64,000 bases of DNA from Sellimonas caecigallum (GCF_019754295.1 NZ_VIRV01000004.1:62001-126000); one strand, 5' to 3'. Shown: positions 43,257 through 53,059, counted from the stretch's first letter. The notes: a model not told the origin generated them from the letters alone. Numbers and translations are program-made.

Positions 43257-44483
43257 CTAGTCTTCAAATAAATGTCCGATCAGGCGATAGCCTTCTCTCA
43301 GCCAAGTGCCGGAACACCGCCCAGTCCTCTCACAGTATCTTTCCGCACCTTGCTGATTTTTCTTTGTACTGTCGTACAAAAGGTAAGGCACCGGATCGGA
43401 CGTATGGGTCCGAACTGCGATCGGAGTCGGATGATCCGGAAGAATCAGCATCCGGTACGGTTCCCCTGATACATCCATTCTTTCCTTGACGACCTTCACA
43501 ACTTTCCTGTCCAAATTCTCAATCGCCAGGATCTTGTCTCCGGCATTTCCCTGATGTCCCATCTCATCCGGTGCTTCCACATGGATATATGCAAAATCAT
43601 ATCCGTCTTTCAACAAGGCTTCGACCGCTTTCTCCGCCTTTCCTTCATAGTTTGTATGAAGCCCTCCATTTGCTCCTTCCACGTGAACATTTTTCATCTT
43701 CGTACCTACCGCAATCCCCTTCAGCAGATCCACGGCAGAAATCATCACACCTTTTTTCCCTGTTTTCGTTTCAAATTCCGGAAGTTCAGGGCGTGTGCCT
43801 GCTCCCCAGAACCAAATGGAATTGGCAGGGCGAAGGCCCTGACTTCTTCTCTTTTTGTTGAGCGGATGTTGTTCCAGGATATCATAGCTTTTCCTCATCA
43901 TCTCAGTTAAGATCTCTTCCTTAGGAAGAAATTCTCCAATCTTCTTTGTAAGGATGTCATGGGGAGGAATCAGTTCCAAAATTTTCCCATTCTTCCATAT
44001 AAAAAGATGCCGGTAACTCGTTCCTCTGTAAAATTCAAACGCATTTCCCACATCTATCGCCTCGCCCAGAAGCTCTTTTTTCAGATCTTCCAGGAGGATT
44101 CCTGCGTCTTCAGTGCTGATCTCATCTGAACTGTGGTCCAGAATCCTTCGCTCCTCATACGGAATTCCTTCTTCTTCCGAAAGAGTTACCAGATTGCAGC
44201 GGAACGAAACGTCCTCCGCTCCCATATCTACCCCGATACTGAACGCTTCCAGCGGAGATCTGCCTGTATAGTATTTTTTCGGGTCATACCCAAGAACAGA
44301 CAAATTGGCAGTATCGCTTCCCGGCGCCATCCCTTCCGGCACCATGGACACGAGACCGATTTCCGCCTGTTTCGCCAGTTCATCCATAACCGGAGTGTGT
44401 GAAGCCTCCAGCGTCGTTCTTCCATCGAGTTGAGCAAGAGGATTTCCTGCCATGCCGTCCCCCAAGATAACGATATATTTCAT
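43257..44483 (-). CDS. ApgM-type phosphoglycerate mutase homolog, proposed homoserine kinase
   Basis: A 408-residue metalloenzyme of the cofactor-independent phosphoglycerate mutase/alkaline phosphatase superfamily: MKYIVILGDGMAG at the N terminus with the metal-binding Asp, GSDTANLSVLGYDPKKYYTGRSPLEA around the nucleophile Thr/Ser, and VEAPDEMGHQGNAGDKI and PDHPTPIAVRTHTSDPVP with the C-terminal metal ligands. The subfamily has been proposed to be a homoserine kinase because it clusters with threonine genes; here it lies between hom and lysC, and no GHMP-type thrB occurs in the window. The ATG at 44481-44483 is nine bases behind AAAGGA; two earlier in-frame ATGs are too close to the site. 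Confidence 0.85.
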   Translation of the reverse strand: MKYIVILGDGMAGNPLAQLDGRTTLEASHTPVMDELAKQAEIGLVSMVPEGMAPGSDTANLSVLGYDPKKYYTGRSPLEAFSIGVDMGAEDVSFRCNLVTLSEEEGIPYEERRILDHSSDEISTEDAGILLEDLKKELLGEAIDVGNAFEFYRGTSYRHLFIWKNGKILELIPPHDILTKKIGEFLPKEEILTEMMRKSYDILEQHPLNKKRRSQGLRPANSIWFWGAGTRPELPEFETKTGKKGVMISAVDLLKGIAVGTKMKNVHVEGANGGLHTNYEGKAEKAVEALLKDGYDFAYIHVEAPDEMGHQGNAGDKILAIENLDRKVVKVVKERMDVSGEPYRMLILPDHPTPIAVRTHTSDPVPYLLYDSTKKNQQGAERYCERTGRCSGTWLREGYRLIGHLFED

Positions 44484-44522
44484 CCGCATCATTCCTTTCA
44501 ATCAACTTACATCTGCTCTATT

Positions 44523-45740
44523 TTATTCATCCATACGGAGCATATGAATAATGTTGTCAAATTTCGACGATGCTGTCTTCATCTTTCCTTCTGTGAGAAC
44601 GTCTGTTGTAAAGCCAAACTCTCCATCCAAACCTTCCACAGTCACATAATCTACATGTCCAAAACTCTCTTCCACGGACGCCTGCATGTCTTCTCTGCAT
44701 CCGGACATGCGCACAAAATATCGCCTTTTTACCTCCATCCGATCTGCCAGCGTAAGCTTCTGTCCGGTCCAATACCTCGAAAGATTTTTATGTCTGTTTT
44801 TTGCTGCATCCACGATATCAGCGACAACCGCACTGGCTGTCGGCATCTTCCCGGCACCGCTTCCATAGAACATCGCGTCTCCAAGAGCATTTCCATGTAC
44901 AAAGATGGCATTGAATACTCCGTTGACACTTGCAAGAGGGTGCTCCAGCGGAAGAAGGAACGGCGCCACGATGGCTTCAACCTTTTCCCTGTCTCTTTTC
45001 ATCATAGCCAGAAGTTTAATGACCATTCCCATTTCTCGTGCATACTTCATATCTTCTTTCGTGATATTCGTGATGCCTTCTGTATAGATGTCCTCAAAGT
45101 CAACCTGCTGCCCTGATACAATGGAAGTCAAAATTGCAATCTTTCTGCAGGCATCGTACCCTTCCACATCCGCCTCCGGATTGCGCTCTGCAAAACCGTT
45201 GGCCTGCGCTTCCTTCAGCACAGCATCGTAATCCGCACCTTCATAAAACATCTTTGTCATCATATAGTTCGTCGTACCGTTCAATATGCCGGTAATTTCC
45301 TCGATCTCATCCCCAGTGAGCGACGTGTTGAGCGGCCGGATAATCGGTATTCCTCCGCCAACGCTGGCCTCAAAGAGATAATTTACATTCTTTTTCTGAG
45401 CAAGCTCAAGGAGTTCAGAACCATGTGCCGCCACAAGCGCTTTGTTGGATGTAACTACGTTCTTACCGGCTTCCAGGCATCTTTTTACGAACGTGTAGGC
45501 TGGTTCGATCCCTCCCATGACTTCTACCACGACGTCCACTTCTTCGTCTCCCACGATCTTTTCAAAATCATGGATAATAATATCCTGCACAGGATCCCCC
45601 GGAAAATCCCGAAGATCCAGCACATATTTGAGCCGCACTTCCGTGCCTGCACACTTATCGATCCGGCTCTGATTCAGCCGAAAGACTTCCACAACTCCCG
45701 ACCCAACTGTTCCGTAGCCAAGTACTGCAACATTTACCAT
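44523..45740 (-). CDS. hom: Homoserine dehydrogenase
   Basis: Hom reduces aspartate semialdehyde to homoserine with NAD(P)H. The 405-residue product has the Rossmann motif GYGTVGSGV near residue 8, the catalytic core with GVALNGTTNYMMTKM-like ILNGTTNYMMTKMF, and a C-terminal ACT domain (from about 325) typical of the Firmicutes monofunctional enzyme. The ATG follows GGAGGG. It is third in prfB - ACT - hom - kinase - lysC, four bases behind the ACT gene. Confidence 0.96.
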   Translation of the reverse strand: MVNVAVLGYGTVGSGVVEVFRLNQSRIDKCAGTEVRLKYVLDLRDFPGDPVQDIIIHDFEKIVGDEEVDVVVEVMGGIEPAYTFVKRCLEAGKNVVTSNKALVAAHGSELLELAQKKNVNYLFEASVGGGIPIIRPLNTSLTGDEIEEITGILNGTTNYMMTKMFYEGADYDAVLKEAQANGFAERNPEADVEGYDACRKIAILTSIVSGQQVDFEDIYTEGITNITKEDMKYAREMGMVIKLLAMMKRDREKVEAIVAPFLLPLEHPLASVNGVFNAIFVHGNALGDAMFYGSGAGKMPTASAVVADIVDAAKNRHKNLSRYWTGQKLTLADRMEVKRRYFVRMSGCREDMQASVEESFGHVDYVTVEGLDGEFGFTTDVLTEGKMKTASSKFDNIIHMLRMDE

Positions 45741-45744
45741 CTGT

Positions 45745-46185
45745 TTATTCCCTCCCTACAATCTTCAGATAATGTACTCCCTCATGTTCCTCTATCTTTG
45801 CAACCATCTCCGACAGATTTCCTGTCGTCTGGAGTACTTCCACGCTCATTGTGAGCGTAGCCACTCCATTCAGCGGAATACTCTGATGAATCGTCAGGAT
45901 ATTGGTCTTATATTCTGCCGCCTCGTGCAGTATCTCTGATAAAAGCCCCGGCACATCATCCATTTGCAAGACAAGCGTGATCGTCTGCCCTTTTTCATTT
46001 TCATGAAACGGGAAAATGTCATCTTTATATTTATAAAAAGAACTTCTGCTGATTCCAACTTTTTCTGCCGCTTCCCCGATAGTCATCCCCCTCTGTGTCG
46101 CCAAAAGATGTTTTACTTCCACAACTTTTAAAAGCACGTCCGGAACCGCTTTTCTATTCAGCACATAATATTTTGTCTTATCCAT
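45745..46185 (-). CDS. ACT domain protein (PheB/UPF0735 type)
   Basis: A 146-residue protein with a helical N-terminal half that contains a helix-turn-helix-like segment (GMTIGEAAEKVGISRSSFYKYKDDI) and a C-terminal ACT domain (about residues 68-145). It matches the UPF0735/PheB family, found beside hom or pheA; the ACT domain probably binds an amino acid. The gene overlaps the prfB end by eight bases and ends four bases before hom, so a regulator of the threonine branch is a reasonable guess. Confidence 0.88.
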   Translation of the reverse strand: MDKTKYYVLNRKAVPDVLLKVVEVKHLLATQRGMTIGEAAEKVGISRSSFYKYKDDIFPFHENEKGQTITLVLQMDDVPGLLSEILHEAAEYKTNILTIHQSIPLNGVATLTMSVEVLQTTGNLSEMVAKIEEHEGVHYLKIVGRE

Positions 46186-47288
46186 TTAGTCTCTCCTGTT
46201 TCAGATAGGCATTGATGAAGCCGTCGATTTCGCCGTCCATCACTGCCCCTACATTGCTGACCTCCTCGTTCGTCCTGTGATCCTTTACAAGACTGTACGG
46301 ATGCATAACATAGGATCTGATCTGATTTCCAAATCCGATATCCTTTACCTCTCCCCGTATTCCCGACATCTTTTCTTCCTGTTCCTGCTGTTTTAACAAG
46401 TAAAGCTTTGACTTCAGCATCTGCATCGCTTTGTCTTTATTGTGATGCTGAGACCGCTCATTCTGACACTGCACGACGATTCCTGTTGGGAGATGCGTGA
46501 TCCGGACAGCGGAAGACGTCTTATTAATATGCTGTCCTCCCGCACCGCTTGACCGGTATGTGTCGATCTTCAGCTCGTCCTCACTGATCTCGATATCGAT
46601 GTCCGTATCGATGTCCGGAATCACGTCGCAGGATGCGAAAGAAGTCTGCCGTTTTCCGGCGGAATTAAATGGGGAAACCCGCACAAGGCGGTGTACCCCT
46701 TTTTCTGACTTCAGATATCCATACGCGTTTTCTCCGTGGACTTCAAAAGTCACATTCTTGATGCCGGCAATATCTCCGTCGAGATAATCCAGTACTTCCA
46801 GCGTAAATCCATGACGTTCAATAAATCTGGAATACATCCGGTAGAGCATCTGATTCCAGTCGCACGCCTCTGTTCCGCCAGCCCCCGCATGGAGGGTCAC
46901 AATAGCATCGCAGCGGTCGTATTCCCCTGAAAGCAATGTTCCTATCCTGACATCCTCAATCTTATTTTCCAGTTTCTTTAGATTCCTTCTTATCTCCGGA
47001 ATCAGACTTTCGTCATTTTCCTCGGAAGCCATATCCAGAAGGATCTCTGTCTCCTCATAGCGATCTTCGAGTTCCTTCGCAGTCTCAAGCGTATTCTTCA
47101 GACCTTTCAGTTCCTGCATTACTTTTTTGGAATATTCCGGATCTTCCCAGAAATCCGGTTCTTCCATCTTTCTTTCCAGCTCTTCTACCCGTTGTTCTTT
47201 GGCTGGCAGGTCAAAGTGAATCCCTTACTTCCCTGAGAGGTTCACTGAATGCCTGCAGATCTAATCTGAGCTGTTCCAGTTCTACCAT
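46178..47288 (-). CDS. prfB: Peptide chain release factor 2 (programmed +1 frameshift)
   Basis: RF2 recognises UAA and UGA and releases the finished peptide. The full product is 369 residues from two frames: 25 codons from the ATG at 47286-47288 to CTT (47214-47216), then a +1 shift over the in-frame TGA (47211-47213) to continue with GAC at 47212. The shift site CTT-TGA-C is the classic one and an AGGGA stretch lies a few bases upstream. The main frame has the GGQ motif (RSSGAGGQHINKTSSAVR) and the SPF anticodon-mimic motif (VRVSPFNSAGKRQ). UGA acts as sensor of RF2 level. Confidence 0.95.
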
Positions 47289-47339
47289 TCTTTCACCTCT
47301 TTCAATATTTTGCTGCCGCTGCTGTCTTACCAGCTTCTT

Positions 47340-49910
47340 CTATTTCTTTCTTCCGCAGCACTGTTTGTATTTCAGTCCGCTTCCGCACGGACATGGATCG
47401 TTCGGATATACCTTTTTCTCGGTACGAGTCTTCGGCGCCCGTACAGAAGTGTCGTCTTTGTTTGTCCCAGTTACCTGTACAACCTGTTCTCTTTCCACTT
47501 TCTGTTCAATCTTGATGTGGAACAAGATACGAATCGTATCTGTCTCAATCGCTTTTGTCATCTCGCCGAACATATTATATCCGAGCATTTTATATTCTAC
47601 CAACGGATCTCTTTGACCATACGCCTGAAGACCGATTCCCTGACGAAGCTGATCCATATCGTCGATGTGATCCATCCACTTGGCATCGATAGCGCGGAGA
47701 AGTACCACTCGTTCTACTTCCCGAAGATGTTCCGCTTCCGGGAATTCCGCTTCTTTTTCCTCATATGCTTTTACGGCCCGCTCTTTCAGCATATGTTTCA
47801 GTTCTTTCTGCTCCATGTTTTTGACTGTCTCTTCCGTGACAGCCGGAAGTGCCGGGATCGTCTCGTGAAGTTCCACGTCAAGTCCTGCAAGATCCCATTC
47901 ATCATATGCCTGTTCAGAGGATGCGTGTCTGTCCACTGCGTCTTCCACATATTCTGTGATCATATGATATACAGAATCCCTCATACTCTCTCCATCCAGC
48001 ACTTTTCTTCTCTCTTCGTAGATGATTTCTCTCTGTTCATTCATAACCTGATCGTATTCGAGAAGATTTTTACGGATTCCGTAGTTGTTAAACTCAATCT
48101 TTTTCTGCGCTTTCTCAATGGCATTGGAGAGCATCTTGTGTTCGATCTGTTCCCCGTCTGCCACACCGAGCGTATTGAATACGGACATCAGTTTTTCAGA
48201 TCCGAACAGCCGCATAAGATCGTCTTCCAGAGAAATATAGAAACGGGATTCTCCCGGATCTCCCTGACGTCCGGAACGCCCGCGGAGCTGATTATCGATA
48301 CGTCTTGACTCATGCCGCTCTGTTCCGATGATCTTTAACCCGCCTGCATTTTTTGCATCTTCATCAAGTTTGATATCTGTACCACGTCCAGCCATGTTAG
48401 TAGCGATCGTTACCGCCCCGTGCTGTCCCGCCTGTGCAACGATTTCCGCCTCCAGCTCATGGAACTTGGCGTTGAGAACATTATGCTTGATTCCCCTCCT
48501 TGTGAGCATCTTGCTCAAAAGTTCGGATGTCTCAATGGTAATCGTGCCGACAAGAACCGGCTGTCCTTTTGCGTGGGCCTCTTCAATGGCATCGCAAACG
48601 GCATTGAATTTCTCTTTTTTCGTTTTATAAACCGCATCATCCATATCCTCACGGATGACTGGTTTGTTGGTAGGGATTTCCACAACGTCCATTCCGTAAA
48701 TGTCACGGAATTCTTTTTCTTCTGTGAGAGCTGTACCTGTCATCCCACATTTTTTCTCAAATTTATTAAAGAAGTTCTGGAATGTGATGGTCGCAAGTGT
48801 CTTGCTCTCTCTGTTTACTTTCACATGTTCCTTTGCTTCGATAGCCTGATGCAGTCCGTCGGAATAACGGCGTCCCGGCATGATACGTCCTGTAAACTCG
48901 TCCACGATCAAAACTTCGTTATCTTTTATTACATAATCCTTATCTCGGAACATCAGGTTGTGAGCTCTGAGGGCAAGGATGATATTATGCTGGATCTCCA
49001 GATTTTCCGGATCTGCAAGATTGTCGATATGGAAGAAGTTCTCTACTTTCTTCACACCGTCTTCTGTGAGGTTGATGGCTTTCTCTTTTTCATTGACAAT
49101 AAAATCTCCGGTCTCTGTGATTTCCTCTCCCAAAATGGCATTCATCTTGGAAAATTCTCCGCTGGCTTCGCCTTTTTCCAGCTGTTTTGCAAGAATGTCG
49201 CAGGCCTCATAAAGGCGTGTGGACTTGCTGCTCTGGCCTGAAATAATTAGAGGTGTTCTGGCTTCATCGATCAGAACAGAGTCCACCTCATCGATGATGG
49301 CATATTTCAGCCCTCTCTGTACAAGCTGTTCTTTGTAGATGACCATATTGTCTCTCAGATAGTCAAATCCAAGTTCATTGTTTGTGACATAAGTGATATC
49401 ACAGTTGTACGCTGCTCTTCTCTCGTCATTGTCCATGCTGTTTAATACAACCCCTACTTTAAGTCCGAGAAATTCATGTACTTTTCCCATCCACTCGGCA
49501 TCACGTTTTGCCAGATAGTCATTGACCGTGACGATATTCACACCTTCGCCTGTCAGGGCATTGAGGTAAGCCGGAAGTGTGGAGACAAGCGTCTTACCTT
49601 CACCTGTTTTCATTTCTGCAATACGTCCCTGATGAAGGATGATCCCTCCGATCAGCTGTACGCGGTAATGTTTCATTCCGATAGAACGGAACGCAGCTTC
49701 TCTTACCGTCGCAAACGCTTCCGGGAGAAGGCTGTCAAGCGACTCTCCATTTGCATACCGCTCCTTATATTCCTTTGTCTTTCCTCTGAGTTCTTCGTCG
49801 GAAAGCTTCTGCATCTCTGGCTCCAAAGCTTCGATATGATCTACGATTGGATAAATTCTTTTCAGCTCATGCTGGCTGTGAGTACCAAACATTTTTTGTA
49901 AAAATCCCAT
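47340..49910 (-). CDS. secA: Preprotein translocase ATPase SecA
   Basis: SecA drives protein export through SecYEG. The 856-residue product has the DEAD-like motor with Walker [17 protein letters not shown], Walker B in the [13 protein letters not shown] region, [20 protein letters not shown] in the second motor domain and the C-terminal zinc/SecB-like motif ([21 protein letters not shown] split across the last 21 residues). The ATG follows AAGGAG. A promoter at 49955-49983 precedes it, and prfB follows about 50 bases behind. Confidence 0.97.
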   Translation of the reverse strand: MGFLQKMFGTHSQHELKRIYPIVDHIEALEPEMQKLSDEELRGKTKEYKERYANGESLDSLLPEAFATVREAAFRSIGMKHYRVQLIGGIILHQGRIAEMKTGEGKTLVSTLPAYLNALTGEGVNIVTVNDYLAKRDAEWMGKVHEFLGLKVGVVLNSMDNDERRAAYNCDITYVTNNELGFDYLRDNMVIYKEQLVQRGLKYAIIDEVDSVLIDEARTPLIISGQSSKSTRLYEACDILAKQLEKGEASGEFSKMNAILGEEITETGDFIVNEKEKAINLTEDGVKKVENFFHIDNLADPENLEIQHNIILALRAHNLMFRDKDYVIKDNEVLIVDEFTGRIMPGRRYSDGLHQAIEAKEHVKVNRESKTLATITFQNFFNKFEKKCGMTGTALTEEKEFRDIYGMDVVEIPTNKPVIREDMDDAVYKTKKEKFNAVCDAIEEAHAKGQPVLVGTITIETSELLSKMLTRRGIKHNVLNAKFHELEAEIVAQAGQHGAVTIATNMAGRGTDIKLDEDAKNAGGLKIIGTERHESRRIDNQLRGRSGRQGDPGESRFYISLEDDLMRLFGSEKLMSVFNTLGVADGEQIEHKMLSNAIEKAQKKIEFNNYGIRKNLLEYDQVMNEQREIIYEERRKVLDGESMRDSVYHMITEYVEDAVDRHASSEQAYDEWDLAGLDVELHETIPALPAVTEETVKNMEQKELKHMLKERAVKAYEEKEAEFPEAEHLREVERVVLLRAIDAKWMDHIDDMDQLRQGIGLQAYGQRDPLVEYKMLGYNMFGEMTKAIETDTIRILFHIKIEQKVEREQVVQVTGTNKDDTSVRAPKTRTEKKVYPNDPCPCGSGLKYKQCCGRKK

Positions 49911-49954
49911 ATTTTTACTGCTCCTTATTGATTCTTAAAATTAACCTATTCTCC

Positions 49955-49983
49955 ATTCTATCACTATATCCTGGCTTGTTCAA
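49955..49983 (-). promoter_or_regulatory. Promoter of secA
   Basis: TTGAAC (49978-49983), 17-base spacer, TAGAAT (49955-49960) on the minus strand. Confidence 0.65.
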
Positions 49984-50039
49984 CAAATTTATAAAGTGTT
50001 CACAAACTCTTTCCAACATGTTCATACCTTTGGCCTTAG

Positions 50040-50825
50040 TCATCTCCCATATTTTTCAACAAGATTTTTGTAGGAAAGTGAACCTCCAAAAAGATCCAGT
50101 GCACTCCCGACCGTAAAATCAATCTTATTTCTGCCTGCCCCCATAAGAATCTGAAGATCCTCCTCGGAGGAAATGCCCCCTGCATATGTGACCGGCATTT
50201 TTCCTTTTTCCGCCCACATTCCAAGAATACGGACAAGCTCTTCGTCTACCCCTGATGCCTTCCCTTCCACATCCACTCCATGAACTAGGAACTCATCGCA
50301 GTATCCTGACAAACTTTGCAGGAGCTCGCCGTTTACTTCCGTCTCGGTAAATTTCTGCCATCGATCTGTTACCACAAGATATTTCCCATCCTTTTTCCGA
50401 CAGCTTACATCCAGCACAATCCGCCCTTTCCCAACGACAGCTTTCAGCTCTTCCAGGCGGCCCCAGAGTATCTTTCCCTCTCTGAAGACCCAGGATGTCA
50501 CGATCACATGGCTGGCTCCCGCATCCAGATATTCCTCAGCGTTTTCTGCTGTGATCCCTCCTCCAACCTGAAGCCCGCCAGGAAATTCCCTCAATGCTTC
50601 CAGCGCCTGTCTTTTCGTCTCCGCATAGGAGATGGAGGAAGGCGGATTCAGAAGGATCACATGCCCTCCGTACAGCCCGTCTTTTCTGTATTTACCGGCA
50701 TACCATGCCGCATCTTTTTCTGAGATATAGTTTGTGCTGGCCTCGCCTCTCTGGTCGGAAAGAGTTCCTCCTACAATCTGTTTCACTGCACCATTATGGA
50801 TATCGATACACGGACGAAACTTCAT
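50040..50825 (-). CDS. hisA: HisA-like isomerase of the eukaryotic type
   Basis: A 261-residue TIM-barrel enzyme expected to isomerise ProFAR to PRFAR in histidine synthesis. The sequence follows the yeast HIS6 pattern rather than the usual bacterial one: FRPCIDIHNGAVKQIVGG at the start, LQVGGGITAENAEEYLDAGASHVIVTSWVF in the middle and a VTYAGGISSEEDL phosphate-binding loop near the end. The ATG at 50823-50825 follows GAGGTGG; an in-frame GTG three codons earlier is inside the ribosome site. It stands alone with its own promoter; no other his gene is in the window. Confidence 0.88.
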   Translation of the reverse strand: MKFRPCIDIHNGAVKQIVGGTLSDQRGEASTNYISEKDAAWYAGKYRKDGLYGGHVILLNPPSSISYAETKRQALEALREFPGGLQVGGGITAENAEEYLDAGASHVIVTSWVFREGKILWGRLEELKAVVGKGRIVLDVSCRKKDGKYLVVTDRWQKFTETEVNGELLQSLSGYCDEFLVHGVDVEGKASGVDEELVRILGMWAEKGKMPVTYAGGISSEEDLQILMGAGRNKIDFTVGSALDLFGGSLSYKNLVEKYGR

Positions 50826-50871
50826 CCGTTCCACCTCGCTTTCCTACACTACCACGTCAATTTATTGTACT

Positions 50872-50900
50872 ACCATACCACAGAAACACAATCCCGTCAA
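50872..50900 (-). promoter_or_regulatory. Promoter of the hisA-like gene
   Basis: TTGACG (50895-50900), 17-base spacer, TATGGT (50872-50877) on the minus strand. Confidence 0.7.
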
Positions 50901-50924
50901 CTGCAGAAACCCGTTTGCCCACCT

Positions 50925-50958
50925 CAAAAAAAGTAAGAGAGCTTTCGCCCTCTTACTT
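50925..50958 (-). terminator. Terminator after the small lipoprotein gene
   Basis: AAGTAAGAG and CTCTTACTT form the stem (50931-50958) with GGGC/GAAA/GC inside, followed by TTTTTTT on the minus strand. The stem includes the lipoprotein stop codon. Confidence 0.85.
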
Positions 50959-51249
50959 TCTGTTTGTATCCTGTTCCCGCACAGCGTTATTGTTGTCTGT
51001 ATCGTCTCCGTCCAGCATGTCTTCCACACCGTCCTTGACATCACGCGCTCCGTCTTCCACGTCGTCTTTGAGATTTTCTGCCCCATCTTCCAGGGTGTCT
51101 GCTCCCTCCTTCAGGTCTTTGTCCAGGGTATCCCCTGTATTTGTTCCTCCTGTTGCATCATTGACTCTGTTTTTTCCTGCACATGCTGTCATACTTCCAA
51201 GCATACCGACACATAATACAACAAGGACTGCTTTTTTCCATTGTTTCAT
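50953..51249 (-). CDS. Small predicted lipoprotein, acidic
   Basis: A 98-residue exported protein: MKQWKKAVLVVLCVG then lipobox-like SMTAC with Cys23 (Met in place of the usual Leu). The mature part is very acidic with heptad-like repeats (LKEGADTLEDGAENLKDD, then VEDGARDVKDGVEDML), suggesting an extended helical or coiled-coil surface protein. I do not recognise a family. The ATG follows AAAGGATG. It lies 70 bases behind dapB on the same strand, and its terminator overlaps its stop codon; a functional link to dapB is not evident. Confidence 0.78.
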   Translation of the reverse strand: MKQWKKAVLVVLCVGMLGSMTACAGKNRVNDATGGTNTGDTLDKDLKEGADTLEDGAENLKDDVEDGARDVKDGVEDMLDGDDTDNNNAVREQDTNRK

Positions 51250-51319
51250 AATCTGTCATCCTTTCTGTAAATATTCTGGACAATCTTTACTATTTACAGA
51301 AAGCTGAAATTTATACGTT

Positions 51320-52078
51320 CTAAAACTGTATCACATCGCTCATATCGTATTTGCCCGCTTCTTTTCCCGCCAGAAACTTTGCCGCTTCCAGAGCTCCTTT
51401 TCCGAACACTGCTTTGGAATATGCAGTATGGCAAAATTCGATCACTTCGTCTTCCCCTGCAAAAAGTACTTCGTGCTCTCCAACGATCGTACCGCCGCGC
51501 ACTGCTGATATGCCGATTTCTTTTTTATCTCTTGCCACGCGTTCGCTGCTTCTGTCGTATTTATATTCATAGACGCCGCCTGCTGCTTCATTCAAAGAAT
51601 CTGCAAGAGCAAGTGCAGTCCCGCTTGGCGCGTCGACTTTTTTGTTGTGGTGTTTTTCCACTATTTCCATATCATATCCTGCCGGGGCAAGTACTTTGGC
51701 CGCCTCTTTCAAAAGCTTCAGCAACAGATTGATGCCAAGTGACATGTTTGCCGACTTGAGCACCGCTGTCTTCTTTGCCGTCTCTTCCACAAGGGCAATC
51801 TGCTCTTCCGAAAGCCCTGTCGTACAGAGTACTACCGGAAGCTTCCGATCAGCACACATGTTCAGAAGGCCATCCACTGCCTTCGCATTAGAAAAATCAA
51901 TGACTACGTCCGCCTCTTCTTCACATTCTTCCAGGCTTTTGTATACCGGATACGGATTTTCAATCCCTGTATATGTGTCAATGCCGGCGACGATTACAGC
52001 CCCTTCATCTTCCGCCACAAGTCTTGTGATGACCTGTCCCATCTTTCCGTTGCATCCATGCATAATAATTTTTACCAT
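51320..52078 (-). CDS. dapB: 4-hydroxy-tetrahydrodipicolinate reductase
   Basis: DapB reduces the product of DapA to tetrahydrodipicolinate, for lysine and peptidoglycan diaminopimelate. The 252-residue product has the NAD(P) motif GCNGKMGQVITR near residue 7, FSNAKAVDGLL, and the active-site EKHHNKKVDAPSGTALALAD segment with the catalytic His and Lys. The ATG follows AGGAGAG. It lies 94 bases behind dapA with a hairpin between, and is likely co-transcribed with it. Confidence 0.96.
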   Translation of the reverse strand: MVKIIMHGCNGKMGQVITRLVAEDEGAVIVAGIDTYTGIENPYPVYKSLEECEEEADVVIDFSNAKAVDGLLNMCADRKLPVVLCTTGLSEEQIALVEETAKKTAVLKSANMSLGINLLLKLLKEAAKVLAPAGYDMEIVEKHHNKKVDAPSGTALALADSLNEAAGGVYEYKYDRSSERVARDKKEIGISAVRGGTIVGEHEVLFAGEDEVIEFCHTAYSKAVFGKGALEAAKFLAGKEAGKYDMSDVIQF

Positions 52079-52116
52079 CTTTTGTTCTCTCCTTTACCCG
52101 TTTTGATTGATACTGC

Positions 52117-52150
52117 AAAGAGGGCGCCGTAAAGACAGCTCCCTCTTTTT
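52117..52150. repeat. Hairpin between dapA and dapB
   Basis: AAAGAGGG (52117-52124) and CCCTCTTT (52141-52148) pair around a 16-base loop. The T-run lies on the plus-strand side, so it is not an ordinary terminator of dapA; it may weaken or stabilise the dapA-dapB message. Confidence 0.5.
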
Positions 52151-52171
52151 CAACACCGGCCCTGGCTTTTT

Positions 52172-53059
52172 CTATGCCAGCTTCAGGCCGAACTTTTTCA
52201 TTTCTTCTGCCAGCGCTTTTTTGTGATCTTCTTCCATAGGAGTAAGAGGCATTTTCAGTTCTCCCACTTCTTTCCCCATCAAATTCATCGCCGTCTTGAT
52301 CGGAATCGGATTGACTTCGCAGAAAAGCTTGTCGATCAGCGGGATGGCATCCAACTGCATCTGACAGCTGCCTTTAATATCCCCCTCAAAGAACTTTGCA
52401 CACATATTATGGGTGTACTCCGGTGCAATATTAGCAAGCACAGAGATGACACCTTTCCCGCCAAGTGATAAAAGCGGAACAATCTGATCGTCGTTTCCGG
52501 AATAGAGATCCAGTTTTCCATCCGTCAGATTCATGATTTTGGCAATCTGTGAGATATTGCCGGAAGCTTCCTTGATCCCTACGATATTTTCCACTTTGGC
52601 CAGTTCTGCTGCCGTCTCCGGTGTGATATTGAGTCCTGTACGGCTTGCCACACTATACAGAATGATCGGCGCTTTTGCCTCCGCAGCTACCGCTTTGTAG
52701 TGTGCAATCAGCCCTTTCTGTGTTGCTTTATTATAGTAAGGTGTCACAAGCAAAAGGCCGTCTGCCCCGTACTCTGCTGCCTCTCTTGACATTTCGATCG
52801 TCGTAAATGTGGCATTGGATCCTGTTCCGGCAATGATCGGAATCCGCTTCTTTGCCTGCTGGATCGTAAACCGGATACACTCCATGTGTTCTTCCTCCGT
52901 GAGTGTGGAAGACTCTCCGGTCGTTCCGCAGATGATGATAGCATCTGTCTTATTGGCAATATGATATTCAATCAACTCATCCAGTTTATCATAATGAATC
53001 GACCCGTCCGGTAAAAATGGGGTCACAATAGCTACTCCTGAACCTGTAAAAATAGACAT
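52172..53059 (-). CDS. dapA: 4-hydroxy-tetrahydrodipicolinate synthase
   Basis: DapA condenses pyruvate with aspartate semialdehyde, the committed step to diaminopimelate and lysine. The 295-residue TIM barrel has GTTGESSTLTEEEH, PIIAGTGSNATFTTIE, YYNKATQKGLI with a catalytic Tyr, and the Schiff-base Lys in NIVGIKEASGNISQI. The ATG at 53057-53059 is seven bases behind GGAGGT; a start five codons earlier lies before the site. A consensus promoter precedes it. No lysine riboswitch was seen in front of this gene. Confidence 0.96.
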   Translation of the reverse strand: MSIFTGSGVAIVTPFLPDGSIHYDKLDELIEYHIANKTDAIIICGTTGESSTLTEEEHMECIRFTIQQAKKRIPIIAGTGSNATFTTIEMSREAAEYGADGLLLVTPYYNKATQKGLIAHYKAVAAEAKAPIILYSVASRTGLNITPETAAELAKVENIVGIKEASGNISQIAKIMNLTDGKLDLYSGNDDQIVPLLSLGGKGVISVLANIAPEYTHNMCAKFFEGDIKGSCQMQLDAIPLIDKLFCEVNPIPIKTAMNLMGKEVGELKMPLTPMEEDHKKALAEEMKKFGLKLA

